A DNA stretch of 64,000 bases. Source: Sulfomarinibacter sp963741385. Its GTDB lineage: Bacteria > Acidobacteriota > Thermoanaerobaculia > Thermoanaerobaculales > Sulfomarinibacteraceae. Below are positions 35,824-45,747 of the stretch, piece by piece. The position numbers were made by a program, and so were the translations under genes. Below the pieces are notes generated by a model. It saw only the letters and a program-made list of their open reading frames with translations. It was not told where the DNA came from and did not search any database. The stretch lies in assembly GCA_963741385.1 (NCBI GenBank), contig CAVUHO010000006.1, positions 62,001 through 126,000 on the forward strand, written 5' to 3'. Numbering within the stretch: the stretch's first letter is position 1; each line of letters opens with the position of its first letter.

Positions 35824-37806
35824 CTATTCGCGGCGCAAAAGCCGCGCGACCAGCCCGAGCAGCACGATGAGCACCAGAATCAGCGCGCCCCAGAATACGA
35901 ACCTGCCGATTCGACCGCCTGTGACGGTGGGCAGCTCCTCTGCGATCTCGGAGAGCCCGACTTCCGGCACCCGCGCCCCGAGCACCCGGGGCGCCAGCAG
36001 TGCGAGGTCGTAACGGGGTGCGGCCAACCCCTCCCGGCCGTACATCAGCCACAGGTCATCCTCGCTGCGCCGGATGAAGCGCAGCCGATAGGTTGGGAGG
36101 TACAGCTTCGGGCTCGCGATCTGGAGGGGGCTGTTGTCACCCTCGTCGATGACCAGCATGAGCTCGGACCCCGCGTGCGCCGGAACCCGCAGACTCAGCG
36201 GGGGCGCCTCGCGCCCGGCGTCGCCGTTCCGCCAGACCTGCTCGTCGAGGGTCACCGCGACCGGCGGATCGCGGGGATTTCGCTGTTCCTCGCGCACCAG
36301 GCGAACCCGGCGCTCGAAGACCCGCGCGGTGGTCTCAATCGTCAGTACCGCAGCGGGCAGGGTCGCAAACGGCAGGGCCAGCCCGTACACCGACTGGTGG
36401 TTGCCTCCTGTGTCGGTGACCGGCGCCGGTTCGTCAAGATCGACAATCGTCGGTTCTCCCAGCGTCTCCAGGATGTAGGGCACCTGGACCGCGGAGCCGT
36501 CGACGATCCGCAGATCCCCGAGGTTTCCACTGCCGGCGAGCACGGCGGGATCGAGCCGGACGGCGTTGAGTCCGAGGGACCCCGGCTCCACGCCCCGCCG
36601 GATCTGAAAACCCGCCAGGTCGATCTTCGCGCCGCCGCCGACGGCATCCGCGATGGCGAACTCCTCGGGCGACGCCGTCACAACCAGTTGCCGTCCTGCC
36701 CCGAATCGCGCAACCTGAACGTCTCGAGCGAGCATCTCGGAACCGAGCGCTTGCCGCAGCGCCTCGAGGTCGTAGTGCGGCGCCCGGAGACCCGGCGCGC
36801 CGTAACGGGCCGTGAGCTCGCTGCCATCCGGACTCTCGAAATAGATCCACGGTTGAGGGGCGAACCGTGCGGTGATCTTCTTCAACTCGAGCGGCGGGTT
36901 GTCGCCGTCGTCGATCTCGATCTCCAACTCGTCCTCGACCGGCTGCGAGATCGCGATCTCCATCTGCGATGCCACGAGGTCGTCGTGAACCACCCGCCGC
37001 AGGGTCGTCTCGCCCAGCCCGTGGGGCCGGATCTCGCTGCCTACGAGCCGGGCCTCGGCGACCCGCGCTCGTCGCAACACCCTCGAGTCACCGACCTCGA
37101 GCTCGAGGCCTACGATCGGCAGACCGGGCGCCGGAAGGATCACCCGATAGCGGCTGCGGCCGGGCTCACTGGCCCGTTGTTCGAACCCGAGAACAGCGGT
37201 CAGTGGAGGCGGCGGCTGGGGCCCCGGAAGCAGCCGCGCCTCGACCCGGCTCGGCAACGGCAGGCGGCCGCTCGAGCGATCGCTCCACGTCACCCGCAGA
37301 TAGCGGTACTCGCCCGGCTCGAACTCGAGTTCGAGCAGACTCAGATTCTCGTCCGGCAGATCGAAAAGGGTCGCCTCATCCTGCAGCAGGGTCCACCGCG
37401 ACCGGTCGCCACCACCCTCGAGCCGGACCCTTTTGAGAAAGGGCGCCGGCAGCCCGCCGATTCTGATCCGATCGACCATCGCCTGCTCGCCGAGATCCAC
37501 TTCGAACCCGCTCGTTGACCGGGTCCGGCTCGACGGCAGGATCCGACCGTCCTTCCATGTCCGCTCTCCACGCGGCTGCTCGAGCAGCAGGTACGGGACC
37601 TCGTCACCGTCGGTGGAAAAGAGGCGGAGATCGCGGAGTCCATCCGCGGCGCCGGCCAGCAGTTCGACATCGACCTCGAGACGGTTGCCGCCGGGCGCTC
37701 CGGGTTCGACACCGCGTTCCATCGACGCTTCGGTCTGGGTGCCGAACGCGACTGCCGGCGCGAGTAGAAAACAGACCAGACCGGCCATCAGTCCCGGGTT
37801 CTTCAT
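35824..37806 (-). CDS. DUF3999 family exported/membrane-anchored protein
   Basis: The ATG at 37806 overlaps the stop of the DUF2339 gene as ATGA, so it is translationally coupled. The 660-residue product has a leader (MKNPGLMAGLVCFLLAPAV), a large extracytoplasmic beta-rich region with repeated ID(D/E)GDN(P/S)PL motifs (near 330 and 560), and one C-terminal helix (FVFWGALILVLIVLLGLVA) ending RRE. DUF3999 genes usually follow DUF2339 genes, as here; the function of the pair is unknown. The open frame continues to 38937 but there overlaps DUF2339 in another frame and is not real. Confidence 0.85.
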   Translation of the reverse strand: MKNPGLMAGLVCFLLAPAVAFGTQTEASMERGVEPGAPGGNRLEVDVELLAGAADGLRDLRLFSTDGDEVPYLLLEQPRGERTWKDGRILPSSRTRSTSGFEVDLGEQAMVDRIRIGGLPAPFLKRVRLEGGGDRSRWTLLQDEATLFDLPDENLSLLELEFEPGEYRYLRVTWSDRSSGRLPLPSRVEARLLPGPQPPPPLTAVLGFEQRASEPGRSRYRVILPAPGLPIVGLELEVGDSRVLRRARVAEARLVGSEIRPHGLGETTLRRVVHDDLVASQMEIAISQPVEDELEIEIDDGDNPPLELKKITARFAPQPWIYFESPDGSELTARYGAPGLRAPHYDLEALRQALGSEMLARDVQVARFGAGRQLVVTASPEEFAIADAVGGGAKIDLAGFQIRRGVEPGSLGLNAVRLDPAVLAGSGNLGDLRIVDGSAVQVPYILETLGEPTIVDLDEPAPVTDTGGNHQSVYGLALPFATLPAAVLTIETTARVFERRVRLVREEQRNPRDPPVAVTLDEQVWRNGDAGREAPPLSLRVPAHAGSELMLVIDEGDNSPLQIASPKLYLPTYRLRFIRRSEDDLWLMYGREGLAAPRYDLALLAPRVLGARVPEVGLSEIAEELPTVTGGRIGRFVFWGALILVLIVLLGLVARLLRRE

Positions 37807-40800
37807 CGCTCTCCATCCTCCGGCCGCTTGAGCACGAACTTCTGGATGGCCACCGCCACCACCGCCAGCGAGAGCGCCAGCAGGGCGAAGGACGCCACCC
37901 GGTAGAGACCCCCGAGGATCGGCAGGTCGTGGAGAAACGCCTTCAAAACGGTCACCGCCAACAACGCGATCGAAGTGATGCGGGCCGCACGGCTGGCCAG
38001 AGCCACCCCCGCTGCCAGCAGGGCGATGGCGAAGACGGCCCACCCCAGGGTGTAACTGAGGTCCTGGGCGAGTGAGGCGCCCGAGAATCTGAAGGTCAGG
38101 GCCGGCCCGGTCGCAAAGAAGTCGGCGATCTCGATGTTGAGCAGCAGGAACAGCAGGACGGTGCCGTAGGAGGAAAGCAGCCGCACAGGCTTCAGCCACG
38201 TGACGCCGAAGAGTTCGTCCTCGTTTCGCAGGAGGTAGGCGGCCACCAGGCACGCCGCGGACGCCACGAGATACGTGTAGAGATACCAGTTGAAGATTGG
38301 GACGTCGGACCGTGCGTGGTAGGTGAAGACCGCAGGGTTGAGGGTGAGCCGGATGAGGACCACCGTCAGCAGACCCACGGACCAGGCAAGCAGACCGCGG
38401 TGGCGAACGCGAAGGTAGAGCCACGCCAGGGCGCAGCCCTCCAACGCCCACCCGATGGTGATCCACTGCTTTTCGAGTTGGAGCGGAATGGCGAGAGTGA
38501 TGAAGCCGAGCACCGCCGCCGCCACCAGGGCCAACCGTCCGAGGTCGCGGTCTTCGAGCGGCTCCAATCTGACCAACCGGATCAGAACCATCGCCAGCAC
38601 GATCGCCTGCACGACGGGGAGCACTCCGATGACGTTGCCGAAGCCGCCCTCGATCATCGACTGACGGGCGAGAAAGAAGAACGGGACACTGGCCAGCACC
38701 GGCGCGATCCACGGCCAACGGTCGGTGACTGCCCGCCTTCCGAGAAGCAGCGGCAGGAGGACGAACGGCGCCCACGCCAGCACGTCGAAGAGGAGCACCT
38801 GCCTCCAACCCGCGTGATTGGCAAGTTCGCAGGACACCGCGATGAAGGTCGGGATGACGGCCACGGCCGCGAGCACGAACCACCGCCGCAGACAGGCCAC
38901 CACCAGCAGGGTGATCACCAGCGCCAGGTGGCAGCACACCACCATCGAAAAAGACGGAGCTCCGGGCGTCATTGCTGCGGCAATGGCAACGCCCTGCGCC
39001 ACCAGCAGACTCCCGGCGGCCCCAGCGGCAAAGATCGCCAATGCGGGATTATCCTGCCCGAGCCGGCGGCGGGCCAGCGGCCACCAGCTGACGGCCAGCG
39101 CCGCCACAGACAGGGCGGCCAACACAGCCACCGTGGGCCAGGGGGTCTGATTCGCGGTGTTCTGGAAAGCCAGCAGAACCACCATCGAGGCGCCGATGGC
39201 GGACACGAACAATTCACCGCGCCGGGTCACCAGGGACGCCACCCCGGCGGCCACGTCGAGCACCAGGAGCACGCCGAGCAGCGGCCACGGCGGCACCGCG
39301 AGCTCCGGTCGCGACGCCACGAAGAGCAGGAAGGCGTGGCCTACCAGCAGCAGGTACACCCCGCCGTCGATGACGCCGGCCTCGGCGGATGTCGCGGCGT
39401 TCGCGCGGCCGCCGAGAAACGCGGCGCCGGCAACCGAGAACACCGCAAAGCCCGCCACCACCACCAGAGCAGGCACCAACCCGGCCGTCACATCAGCCTT
39501 CGCCCACCACGCCAGGAGCACCAGCCACGACAGCGCCGTTCCCGCAATCGAAAGTGCGGGAAGCCTCCCCGCAGCCCCCTCGAAGAAGAGCCCGGCGTTG
39601 AGCACCACCAGCAGCAGGGCCAGACCCCAGAGCGCCGCCTGCGCCGCCGTGCCGAGGGCGAGGAAGAACAGCAACCCCAGACTGACCAGCAACAGGGCCG
39701 CGGCGCCTCCGACCGGCTCCAGAGTCCGGCCCTGGCGGCGGGCCAGCATCGGCACACCGAGGTAGAAGAGTGCGAAGACACCGTACACCGCGAGGCCCGC
39801 CAGCAGGGTCTCCTCGTTGAGGTAGCGAACCGACCACACCGCCTCGGCGATGACCGTAAAAAACGCCGCAACGAGATACAGAGCGCCCTCACGCCGGGCG
39901 ATTGCAAAAGCGGAGATGATCGCCATCAGGACGAACAAAGCGCCAAAGACCGGCAGCGGCGCGCTGCATCTCGGTTCGACGGCAATCAGGGCCGGGAACA
40001 GAAACAGCAGCGCCGGCGCGGCCAGCACTGACTGCTCGACGGTGAGCTCCAGCGGTCTGCCGGCACGGTCTGCAACCACCGGGACGAGCAGAAAGAACAC
40101 GACGAAGAGGGTCAGAAACGCCAGGATGCCGGGCCACGCGCCCGAGTACGACTGCGTCATCCACACCGCAAAAACCACCACCGTCGAAACGGCGCCGATC
40201 AGGTGGATCCGTTCCGGCCCGCGCCAGATCGCCACCGCCGCAAGTCCAGCGACCACCAGAAACAAGAAACTGAACAGCAGTCCATAACGGGCCCCGTACT
40301 CAGGGACGACGGCCATATAGGCGGCAAAGAGCAGGGGCAGCAATGCGGCGACGACCGCTGTCTGCTGAAACCGGTGATCGTGGGCCGTGTCGCGGGTCCG
40401 GCTGAGAACCAGCCCGGCAAAGGCGAGCGCCGGAAATACGAGAAACACAGCCAGGGCGACGCCGATATTCGAGGTGTTGAGAAACCGCACCACCCAGACC
40501 CACTGGTGGATCGTCGTGAACGCAAGACTCAACGCGGTCAGGACCGGCCAGCCGCGCCGGTAGGCGACCCAGGCCAGACCGGCGTTGAGGATGACGAGAT
40601 AGCCGAAGAGCGACAGCGGCCGGTCGAGCGCCGAGGAGAGCATGAAGGGCGTCGCAAAACCGCCCACCAGCCCGAGCAAGGCGATGAACAACGAGTCCCT
40701 TCGGATCGCCAGTACGACGGCGGTCGCGGCGACCAGGGCCATCGCCATGAAGGTCGGCACCACCGGTATCAGTTGCCACAGGACGTGGGCCGAGAAAAAG

Positions 40801-41666
40801 GTCGCAAAGAGCACGGCGACGCCGGCGCCATCGAGGGCATTGGCGGTGACCGGATATTTTCGCGCCGCTTTGAGTTCACACACCACCAGCAGGGCGACAC
40901 CCGCCAACAGCCCGATGGCCATCCGTACCGGTGGGCTCAACCACCCGTGGTCGATCGAGTAGCGCAGGAAGGAAACCGCGGCGATCACCAGCGCGATGCC
41001 GGCGATCCAGGAGAAGAGCTTGACCCCGACCAGGTTCTCCCAGTCGAAGGGCGGCCTGGGCGGTTTCGGCGTTGACGGTGCGGCGGGAGGTAGAGACTCC
41101 CGAGCCGCCTTCAGAATATCCGCGGCAGAAACGTCCGGGGCAACGGGTTGGGATGCCGGCGGAGAGATCTCGGGAGCTGCCACCGGCGCCTCGACGGGCG
41201 GCGCCGGTGGTTCAGGTTTCGGCGGGGGAGACGGCTCGGCCGGCTGCTCGGCGGCGGCAGCCGCTCGAAGGCCGTCGATCGGCGATGGTTCCTCGGAATC
41301 AGGGGCCGGCGTATGTGCAGACGGCGGCCGCGGCACCTGCATCCGCACCGCCGCCTGGGGAGCGATTGCAGGACCAGGCTCCGGCCCCACCCTCTCGGGC
41401 TGCGCGGGTTCGGCTGCAGCCTCTCGCCCCGTCCCCGAGGTCGCCACATCCCGCACCCTCGCAGCGAGCCGTGTGGAATCGGCCTCGAGAGCCTCCAGCC
41501 GCGCCTCGAACCGGCGTCCCTTCAAAAATGCCACCACCGCGACGATCAGGCCAATCGGCGCCAGCAGCAGATAGGCCAATGCCACCAGGATGAGAAGACC
41601 CTGCACGTCAAGCACCTGACCGCACGCGCAGTTCTCGCGCGCTGTGGGGTACTTCAACTGTAGCAC
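37803..41666 (-). CDS. DUF2339 large polytopic membrane protein
   Basis: At 1,287 residues this is the biggest protein in the window. A short N-terminal helix (LLILVALAYLLLAPIGLIV), a coiled-coil-like stretch (EARLEALEADSTRLAARV) and a Pro/Ala-rich linker (about 75-195) precede PFDWENLVGVKLFSWIAGI, the DUF2339 hallmark. About 25-30 transmembrane helices follow. Function is unknown; a cell-envelope or transport role is assumed. The start is uncertain: GTG at 41666 gives the full frame, but GTGs at 41615 and 41606 also fit, and none has a strong ribosome-binding site. Downstream it overlaps DUF3999 by four bases; upstream is the ChaN-like gene, 36 bases away. Confidence 0.87.
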   Translation of the reverse strand: MLQLKYPTARENCACGQVLDVQGLLILVALAYLLLAPIGLIVAVVAFLKGRRFEARLEALEADSTRLAARVRDVATSGTGREAAAEPAQPERVGPEPGPAIAPQAAVRMQVPRPPSAHTPAPDSEEPSPIDGLRAAAAAEQPAEPSPPPKPEPPAPPVEAPVAAPEISPPASQPVAPDVSAADILKAARESLPPAAPSTPKPPRPPFDWENLVGVKLFSWIAGIALVIAAVSFLRYSIDHGWLSPPVRMAIGLLAGVALLVVCELKAARKYPVTANALDGAGVAVLFATFFSAHVLWQLIPVVPTFMAMALVAATAVVLAIRRDSLFIALLGLVGGFATPFMLSSALDRPLSLFGYLVILNAGLAWVAYRRGWPVLTALSLAFTTIHQWVWVVRFLNTSNIGVALAVFLVFPALAFAGLVLSRTRDTAHDHRFQQTAVVAALLPLLFAAYMAVVPEYGARYGLLFSFLFLVVAGLAAVAIWRGPERIHLIGAVSTVVVFAVWMTQSYSGAWPGILAFLTLFVVFFLLVPVVADRAGRPLELTVEQSVLAAPALLFLFPALIAVEPRCSAPLPVFGALFVLMAIISAFAIARREGALYLVAAFFTVIAEAVWSVRYLNEETLLAGLAVYGVFALFYLGVPMLARRQGRTLEPVGGAAALLLVSLGLLFFLALGTAAQAALWGLALLLVVLNAGLFFEGAAGRLPALSIAGTALSWLVLLAWWAKADVTAGLVPALVVVAGFAVFSVAGAAFLGGRANAATSAEAGVIDGGVYLLLVGHAFLLFVASRPELAVPPWPLLGVLLVLDVAAGVASLVTRRGELFVSAIGASMVVLLAFQNTANQTPWPTVAVLAALSVAALAVSWWPLARRRLGQDNPALAIFAAGAAGSLLVAQGVAIAAAMTPGAPSFSMVVCCHLALVITLLVVACLRRWFVLAAVAVIPTFIAVSCELANHAGWRQVLLFDVLAWAPFVLLPLLLGRRAVTDRWPWIAPVLASVPFFFLARQSMIEGGFGNVIGVLPVVQAIVLAMVLIRLVRLEPLEDRDLGRLALVAAAVLGFITLAIPLQLEKQWITIGWALEGCALAWLYLRVRHRGLLAWSVGLLTVVLIRLTLNPAVFTYHARSDVPIFNWYLYTYLVASAACLVAAYLLRNEDELFGVTWLKPVRLLSSYGTVLLFLLLNIEIADFFATGPALTFRFSGASLAQDLSYTLGWAVFAIALLAAGVALASRAARITSIALLAVTVLKAFLHDLPILGGLYRVASFALLALSLAVVAVAIQKFVLKRPEDGER

Positions 41667-41702
41667 CGGAGGGGGGCCCGCGCCGGCAGTGAGGAGAGCG
41701 GG

Positions 41703-42875
41703 CTAGTTCGCAGCAGGGGCCGGCGGGTCGCACGCGTCGCGCCAGCCGGGAACACCCTTCCAGCGATTCTCGAGAATCGGTTGAGAGCGACTCACGGTGT
41801 GTTCGAGCCACAACGACTCCAGATCCTCCTGCGACAGCTCTCGTCCGTCAAAGGGATTGGCCTTCCGCACAGCCGCGAGGGAGGTCTCGTCAGGTGCATA
41901 TTCATGGAGAGGGATCACGCGCGTCTGGCGGAGGTCGTCGACCGGCGCGAAACGGACCCAGCCGTCGATGAAATCGACGAAGCGGAGGTCCGGGTAGCCG
42001 GCAGCGTAGATGACCCCGGGGTCGAACCGGAGTTCGGCGAACGGCGAACCCGCCACGTCGAACCCGAAGGCAGCGCGTTCGGCCCGATCCGCTGCGCAAT
42101 CGATCGCCCCGTCGAACGGCAGGCAGAACCCCCAGGCGTCACCTTTCCTGCACTGGACCGGGTGGTGGGTGCCGAGAGCGAACACCGTCTCCCCCATCTC
42201 CCACCACAGGGTATTTCCTGCTCGAACCATGAATCGCCACGCCCTTCCATCCTCCGTCGACTCCGGTTGAACGTACCGGGTGAACGCGTGATGCAGTCCC
42301 ATGTAGGCCAGCACCGAGCCCCCTCGCGCTTCGAGTGCCCGGCGGATCCGGTCGGCCATGAAGGTCTCGTAGTCTTCTCCCGGAGGAAGCGTCTCCCGCC
42401 AGTCCGGTCCGGGCCCCATGGCCACCAACGCCAGAGCTCCAGGTCCCCTCTCCCGATTCAGCCGCCACACCGCCTGGATGATATCGAGGTACTCCCCGTG
42501 GGGCATTTCGGCCGCCCGCAGCACGGCCATCGCACCCGGTTCGTCCCACTCGGCGCCGCCAACCACCCGGTCCAGTTGCTCCTGCATACCCGCCGGGAAC
42601 ACCTCCACAGCCAGAGTCCGAGTCCCGACATCTGCGAGCCGCGGTACCAACTCTGCGACCAGCTCCACCTCGTCGGCCACCCAGTGGCTCTCTCCGAAGA
42701 ACACAACTCTGTGGGAGGCGAGCTTGCTCAGCACGTACGCTTCCGGACCGACGACGCCTTCAAAAAACGTGTCGACATCGTCTGCAGCGGCCGCTGTTCC
42801 GAACCCGGCCGCAGCCGCAGCCACGACCACCAGAACGGCGCATCCAAGACCCTTGCGCGACCACATGGTTTCCAT
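41703..42875 (-). CDS. ChaN-like (haem-binding uptake/DUF399) exported protein
   Basis: The 390-residue product begins with a leader (VLVVVAAAAAGFGTAAAAD). The ChaN-like signature follows: VVFFGESHWVADEVELVAELVPRLAD, then LAVEVFPAGMQEQLD and a later GLHHAF. The glutamate/histidine of GESH is part of the family's active or haem site. Relatives include Campylobacter ChaN, which binds cofacial haems, and erythromycin-esterase-like proteins; which applies here cannot be decided. Starts at 42884, 42875 and 42866 are close together and none has a strong ribosome-binding site. It lies 25 bases after kinase paralogue 2 and 36 before DUF2339, so the four genes probably form one operon. Confidence 0.75.
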   Translation of the reverse strand: METMWSRKGLGCAVLVVVAAAAAGFGTAAAADDVDTFFEGVVGPEAYVLSKLASHRVVFFGESHWVADEVELVAELVPRLADVGTRTLAVEVFPAGMQEQLDRVVGGAEWDEPGAMAVLRAAEMPHGEYLDIIQAVWRLNRERGPGALALVAMGPGPDWRETLPPGEDYETFMADRIRRALEARGGSVLAYMGLHHAFTRYVQPESTEDGRAWRFMVRAGNTLWWEMGETVFALGTHHPVQCRKGDAWGFCLPFDGAIDCAADRAERAAFGFDVAGSPFAELRFDPGVIYAAGYPDLRFVDFIDGWVRFAPVDDLRQTRVIPLHEYAPDETSLAAVRKANPFDGRELSQEDLESLWLEHTVSRSQPILENRWKGVPGWRDACDPPAPAAN

Positions 42876-42900
42876 GGGCCGCATTTTCGCATGGGCAGCT

Positions 42901-45612
42901 CTATCTGCCGCCGACCGCCGTGAGCCGCCGCAGTTCGTCGAACCAGTTGGTGACCAGACGCACCGAAGTCGGGCGGCTGGTTTCCTCGCGTCCGGCAAAC
43001 ATCACGAAGTGCTCGCCATCGCCGGTGATGGTGTAGTCGGGAAAGACAAATCCGCCCACGGCGATGCCGTTGATTCCGCCCAGGAAGGGACCGGAAAACA
43101 GAGTGCGCGGTGTGCCGACCTCGAAATTCGTACCGCTGCCGTTGACATCAACCGCCACGATGCCATCATCGGTGCGATAAAAGAGCTCGCTCCCATCGTC
43201 TGACCAGCGCGCCAACGCACCTCCGCCATCGGATACCTGCCACTTGCCGCCGCCGGCAGGGAATGCCCGGACGTAGATCTCGAGCCGGCCCGACTCGTTG
43301 GAGTCGTAGGCTATCCAGCGGCCATCGGGAGAAAAGCTCGGGTTGAACTCCCCGAATTCGCTCGTCTGATACGGCTCCATCTCGCCGCTTTCGACCTCGA
43401 GAACGTAGACGTCGGAGTTACCGCTCCAGACAGTGATCCACCGGCCGTCGGAAGACCACGAGGTCGGATACAGCCCCGAAAGTTGATCGCTCGAGCCGAT
43501 CAGCTCCTCTTCGCCCGACCCGTCCGCGGCCTTTCGGTAGACCGCCTGGTTGCCCTCCCGATTTGAACTGAAGGCGATGTATCGGCCATCAGGAGACCAG
43601 ACCTGATCGGCGTCGTAACCCTCATCGAAGGTCAGACGAGTGGCCACCTTGCGTTCCAGATCGTAGATCCATATGTCCCAGTTGTTGCCGCGCAGAATTG
43701 ACAGCGCAAGCTTGCGACCGTCGGGAGAAAGCTCGGGGTTGGCATAGAGGGCGGGCTCTGACCACAAGGGCTCCGTTCGACCGGTGCGGTCGACCAGCAC
43801 CACGGGGAACGGGTCGCCTTCTCGGGACGTCGTCGCGTAGACGAGCACCCCGTCGGTCGACACGTCGAACTGCGCCGCCCCCTGGACGACGCTGGCGCCC
43901 ACTCCTTCGAGCACCGGCATCTGAGAGCCGCGAGCCTCCAGCTTCCCGGCGTCGAACGGCAGGGCAAAGAGCGTGTCCTCGTGGATATAGAGGATGTGCC
44001 CTGTCGCGACGTAGCGGCCGTGGTAGCCGCCACGATGCACCACCTTGCGTTCGCCGGTCGCCACAGTCACGACCTCGAGGCTGGCGGCCTCGAAGTTGCC
44101 GGCCTCTTCCGTAAGCGTCGTGAAGAGCACCGACTTTCCGTCGGGCATCCACTGCGGCCAGCGGTGGCTGATCTCGCCTTCACCGAGGGTCGTCAGGGCC
44201 TGGGTCTCGCCACCCGCGGAGGACATTCGCATCAGGCCGCTCCTCGGTGAGGGCGAGTAGACGATGGTCTCGTCGATGCCCCAAGTCGCGCCGCGGCTGA
44301 GATCGACCTTGCACAGGGTGATTGGCGCACCACCGGCAGTCGAGACCTTTTTGAGCTCGCCCGGAGTGACGTATCCCATCCAATCGCCGTGGGGCGAGAA
44401 AAATGGCTGATAGGGAGCCACACCGGCGCCCCCACTGGCAATGGTGGTGGGCTCGAATCGGTCGAGAGAACGCAGCTTGATTTCTCCTCCCTCGTTGCCG
44501 GAGCCGAGAACATAGGCCAGAAACTTCGCATCTGGGGAGAGCACCGCGCTGGTGCCAAAACCGGAGAAGAGGCCTTCGGCTCCCACTTCGATGGACGACC
44601 GGCGCACCGGTTCGGGCGCGGCGTGGCGGCCGAGGAACATGGCGCCGATCACCAGCCCGACCGCCAGAGTGCCGGCGGCAACGGCCCACGGCAGCAACCG
44701 CCGCCACCCCTGCGGCGCTGCCGCGACCATCGTTGTCTCTGCCTCGGGGTTCTCCATCCACTCCTGGAGGGCGATCCGCGCGTCGCCGATCGACTGCAGG
44801 CGGCGGTTGACGTCCTTCTGGAGGCACCGTTCGAGGAGCCGACGGATCTGCGCCGGCACCTTCGACGGTAACTGGTCGAGATCGGGTTCTTTGTGAACCA
44901 CCGCTCCGATCACGTCGGTCGCGGTCTCGCCGGTGAACAACCTCTTGCCGCTCAGCATCTCGTACACGATGCAACCGAAGGCCCAGATGTCCGCGCGCCG
45001 GTCCACCGGTTTGCCCCGGGCCTGCTCGGGGCTCATGTAGCCCGCGGTCCCCAACAGCACGCCGAGCCCGGTCATCGCCTGGGTCAGGGTGGGCGACAGC
45101 GACAGATCCTGGTTGGGGCTGTCGCCGGACATCGGATCGCCGATCAGCGCCTTGGCCAGACCGAAGTCCAGCACCTTCACTGTGCCGTCCGGTGTGATGT
45201 TCACGTTTGCCGGTTTGAGGTCGCGGTGAATCACGCCCTTCTCGTGCGCAGACTCCACCGCCTCGGCGATCTGCTTCGCAATTCGAACCACCTCTTCGAT
45301 CGGCATCGGACCCTGCTGGATACGCTCCGCCAGGGTCTGGCCTTCCACCAGCTCCATGACCAGGAAGCGCTTCCCGTCGACCTCTTCGAGTCCGTGGATC
45401 CCGGCGATGTTGGGGTGCGAGAGCGACGCCAACACCCGCGCCTCGCGCTCGAAGCGCGCCAGCCGTTCAGGATCCTGCGCGAACAGATCGGGCAACATCT
45501 TGAGTGCAACCTCGCGGCCGAGCTTGGTGTCTTCGGCGCGCCACACCTCGCCCATTCCCCCCTCGCCCAGTTTGGAGGTCACCTTGTAGTGCGAAACACT
45601 GCTGCCGATCAT
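42901..45612 (-). CDS. Ser/Thr kinase with transmembrane helix and WD40-like propeller (paralogue 2)
   Basis: The 903-residue protein starts at ATG 45612 behind GGAGTG. It has the full kinase set (LGEGGMGEVWRAED, VALKML, HRDLKPAN, DFGLAKALIGDPMSG, GYMSPEQARGK). A juxtamembrane linker reads ENPEAETTMVAAAPQGWRR, followed by one helix (LLPWAVAAGTLAVGLVIGAMF) and a PD40-type propeller (SPDGRKLALSI, WSPDGRYIAFSSN, FSPDGRWIAYDSN). The kinase half is nearly identical in DNA to paralogue 3 down to about 44700, where similarity drops sharply. It heads a probable operon with the ChaN-like, DUF2339 and DUF3999 genes, which may be its functional partners or outputs. Confidence 0.9.
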   Translation of the reverse strand: MIGSSVSHYKVTSKLGEGGMGEVWRAEDTKLGREVALKMLPDLFAQDPERLARFEREARVLASLSHPNIAGIHGLEEVDGKRFLVMELVEGQTLAERIQQGPMPIEEVVRIAKQIAEAVESAHEKGVIHRDLKPANVNITPDGTVKVLDFGLAKALIGDPMSGDSPNQDLSLSPTLTQAMTGLGVLLGTAGYMSPEQARGKPVDRRADIWAFGCIVYEMLSGKRLFTGETATDVIGAVVHKEPDLDQLPSKVPAQIRRLLERCLQKDVNRRLQSIGDARIALQEWMENPEAETTMVAAAPQGWRRLLPWAVAAGTLAVGLVIGAMFLGRHAAPEPVRRSSIEVGAEGLFSGFGTSAVLSPDAKFLAYVLGSGNEGGEIKLRSLDRFEPTTIASGGAGVAPYQPFFSPHGDWMGYVTPGELKKVSTAGGAPITLCKVDLSRGATWGIDETIVYSPSPRSGLMRMSSAGGETQALTTLGEGEISHRWPQWMPDGKSVLFTTLTEEAGNFEAASLEVVTVATGERKVVHRGGYHGRYVATGHILYIHEDTLFALPFDAGKLEARGSQMPVLEGVGASVVQGAAQFDVSTDGVLVYATTSREGDPFPVVLVDRTGRTEPLWSEPALYANPELSPDGRKLALSILRGNNWDIWIYDLERKVATRLTFDEGYDADQVWSPDGRYIAFSSNREGNQAVYRKAADGSGEEELIGSSDQLSGLYPTSWSSDGRWITVWSGNSDVYVLEVESGEMEPYQTSEFGEFNPSFSPDGRWIAYDSNESGRLEIYVRAFPAGGGKWQVSDGGGALARWSDDGSELFYRTDDGIVAVDVNGSGTNFEVGTPRTLFSGPFLGGINGIAVGGFVFPDYTITGDGEHFVMFAGREETSRPTSVRLVTNWFDELRRLTAVGGR

Positions 45613-45710
45613 CCCCACTCCTTCAATGGCCCGCCGCCTGCGGGCAACGCGATGTCAGTTTGCTGAACGAAACCCAACCTGTGCAGTGAAAACCCCGGAG
45701 ATCACCGAGA

Positions 45711-45718
45711 ATTCCTCG
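45711..45718 (-). promoter_or_regulatory. conserved upstream motif CGAGGAAT, kinase paralogue 2
   Basis: CGAGGAAT on the minus strand lies 99 bases before the start of paralogue 2, in the 135-base gap after paralogue 3. It matches the equivalent motifs of the other two paralogues in sequence and distance. It supports a separate promoter for this gene rather than simple read-through from paralogue 3. Confidence 0.38.
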
Positions 45719-45747
45719 AGACCAGAGGGACACGATGCTGCTTCCAC

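Noticed and set aside
37807..38937. N-terminal extension of the DUF3999 frame
   Set aside because: It overlaps DUF2339 in another frame, is compositionally odd and lacks a leader; the ATGA-coupled start at 37806 gives a clean signal peptide.
34014..40031. Long plus-strand frames (34014-35705 and 38316-40031) opposite the kinase and DUF2339 genes
   Set aside because: Low-complexity His/Arg/Gln-rich translations typical of the complement of high-GC genes.
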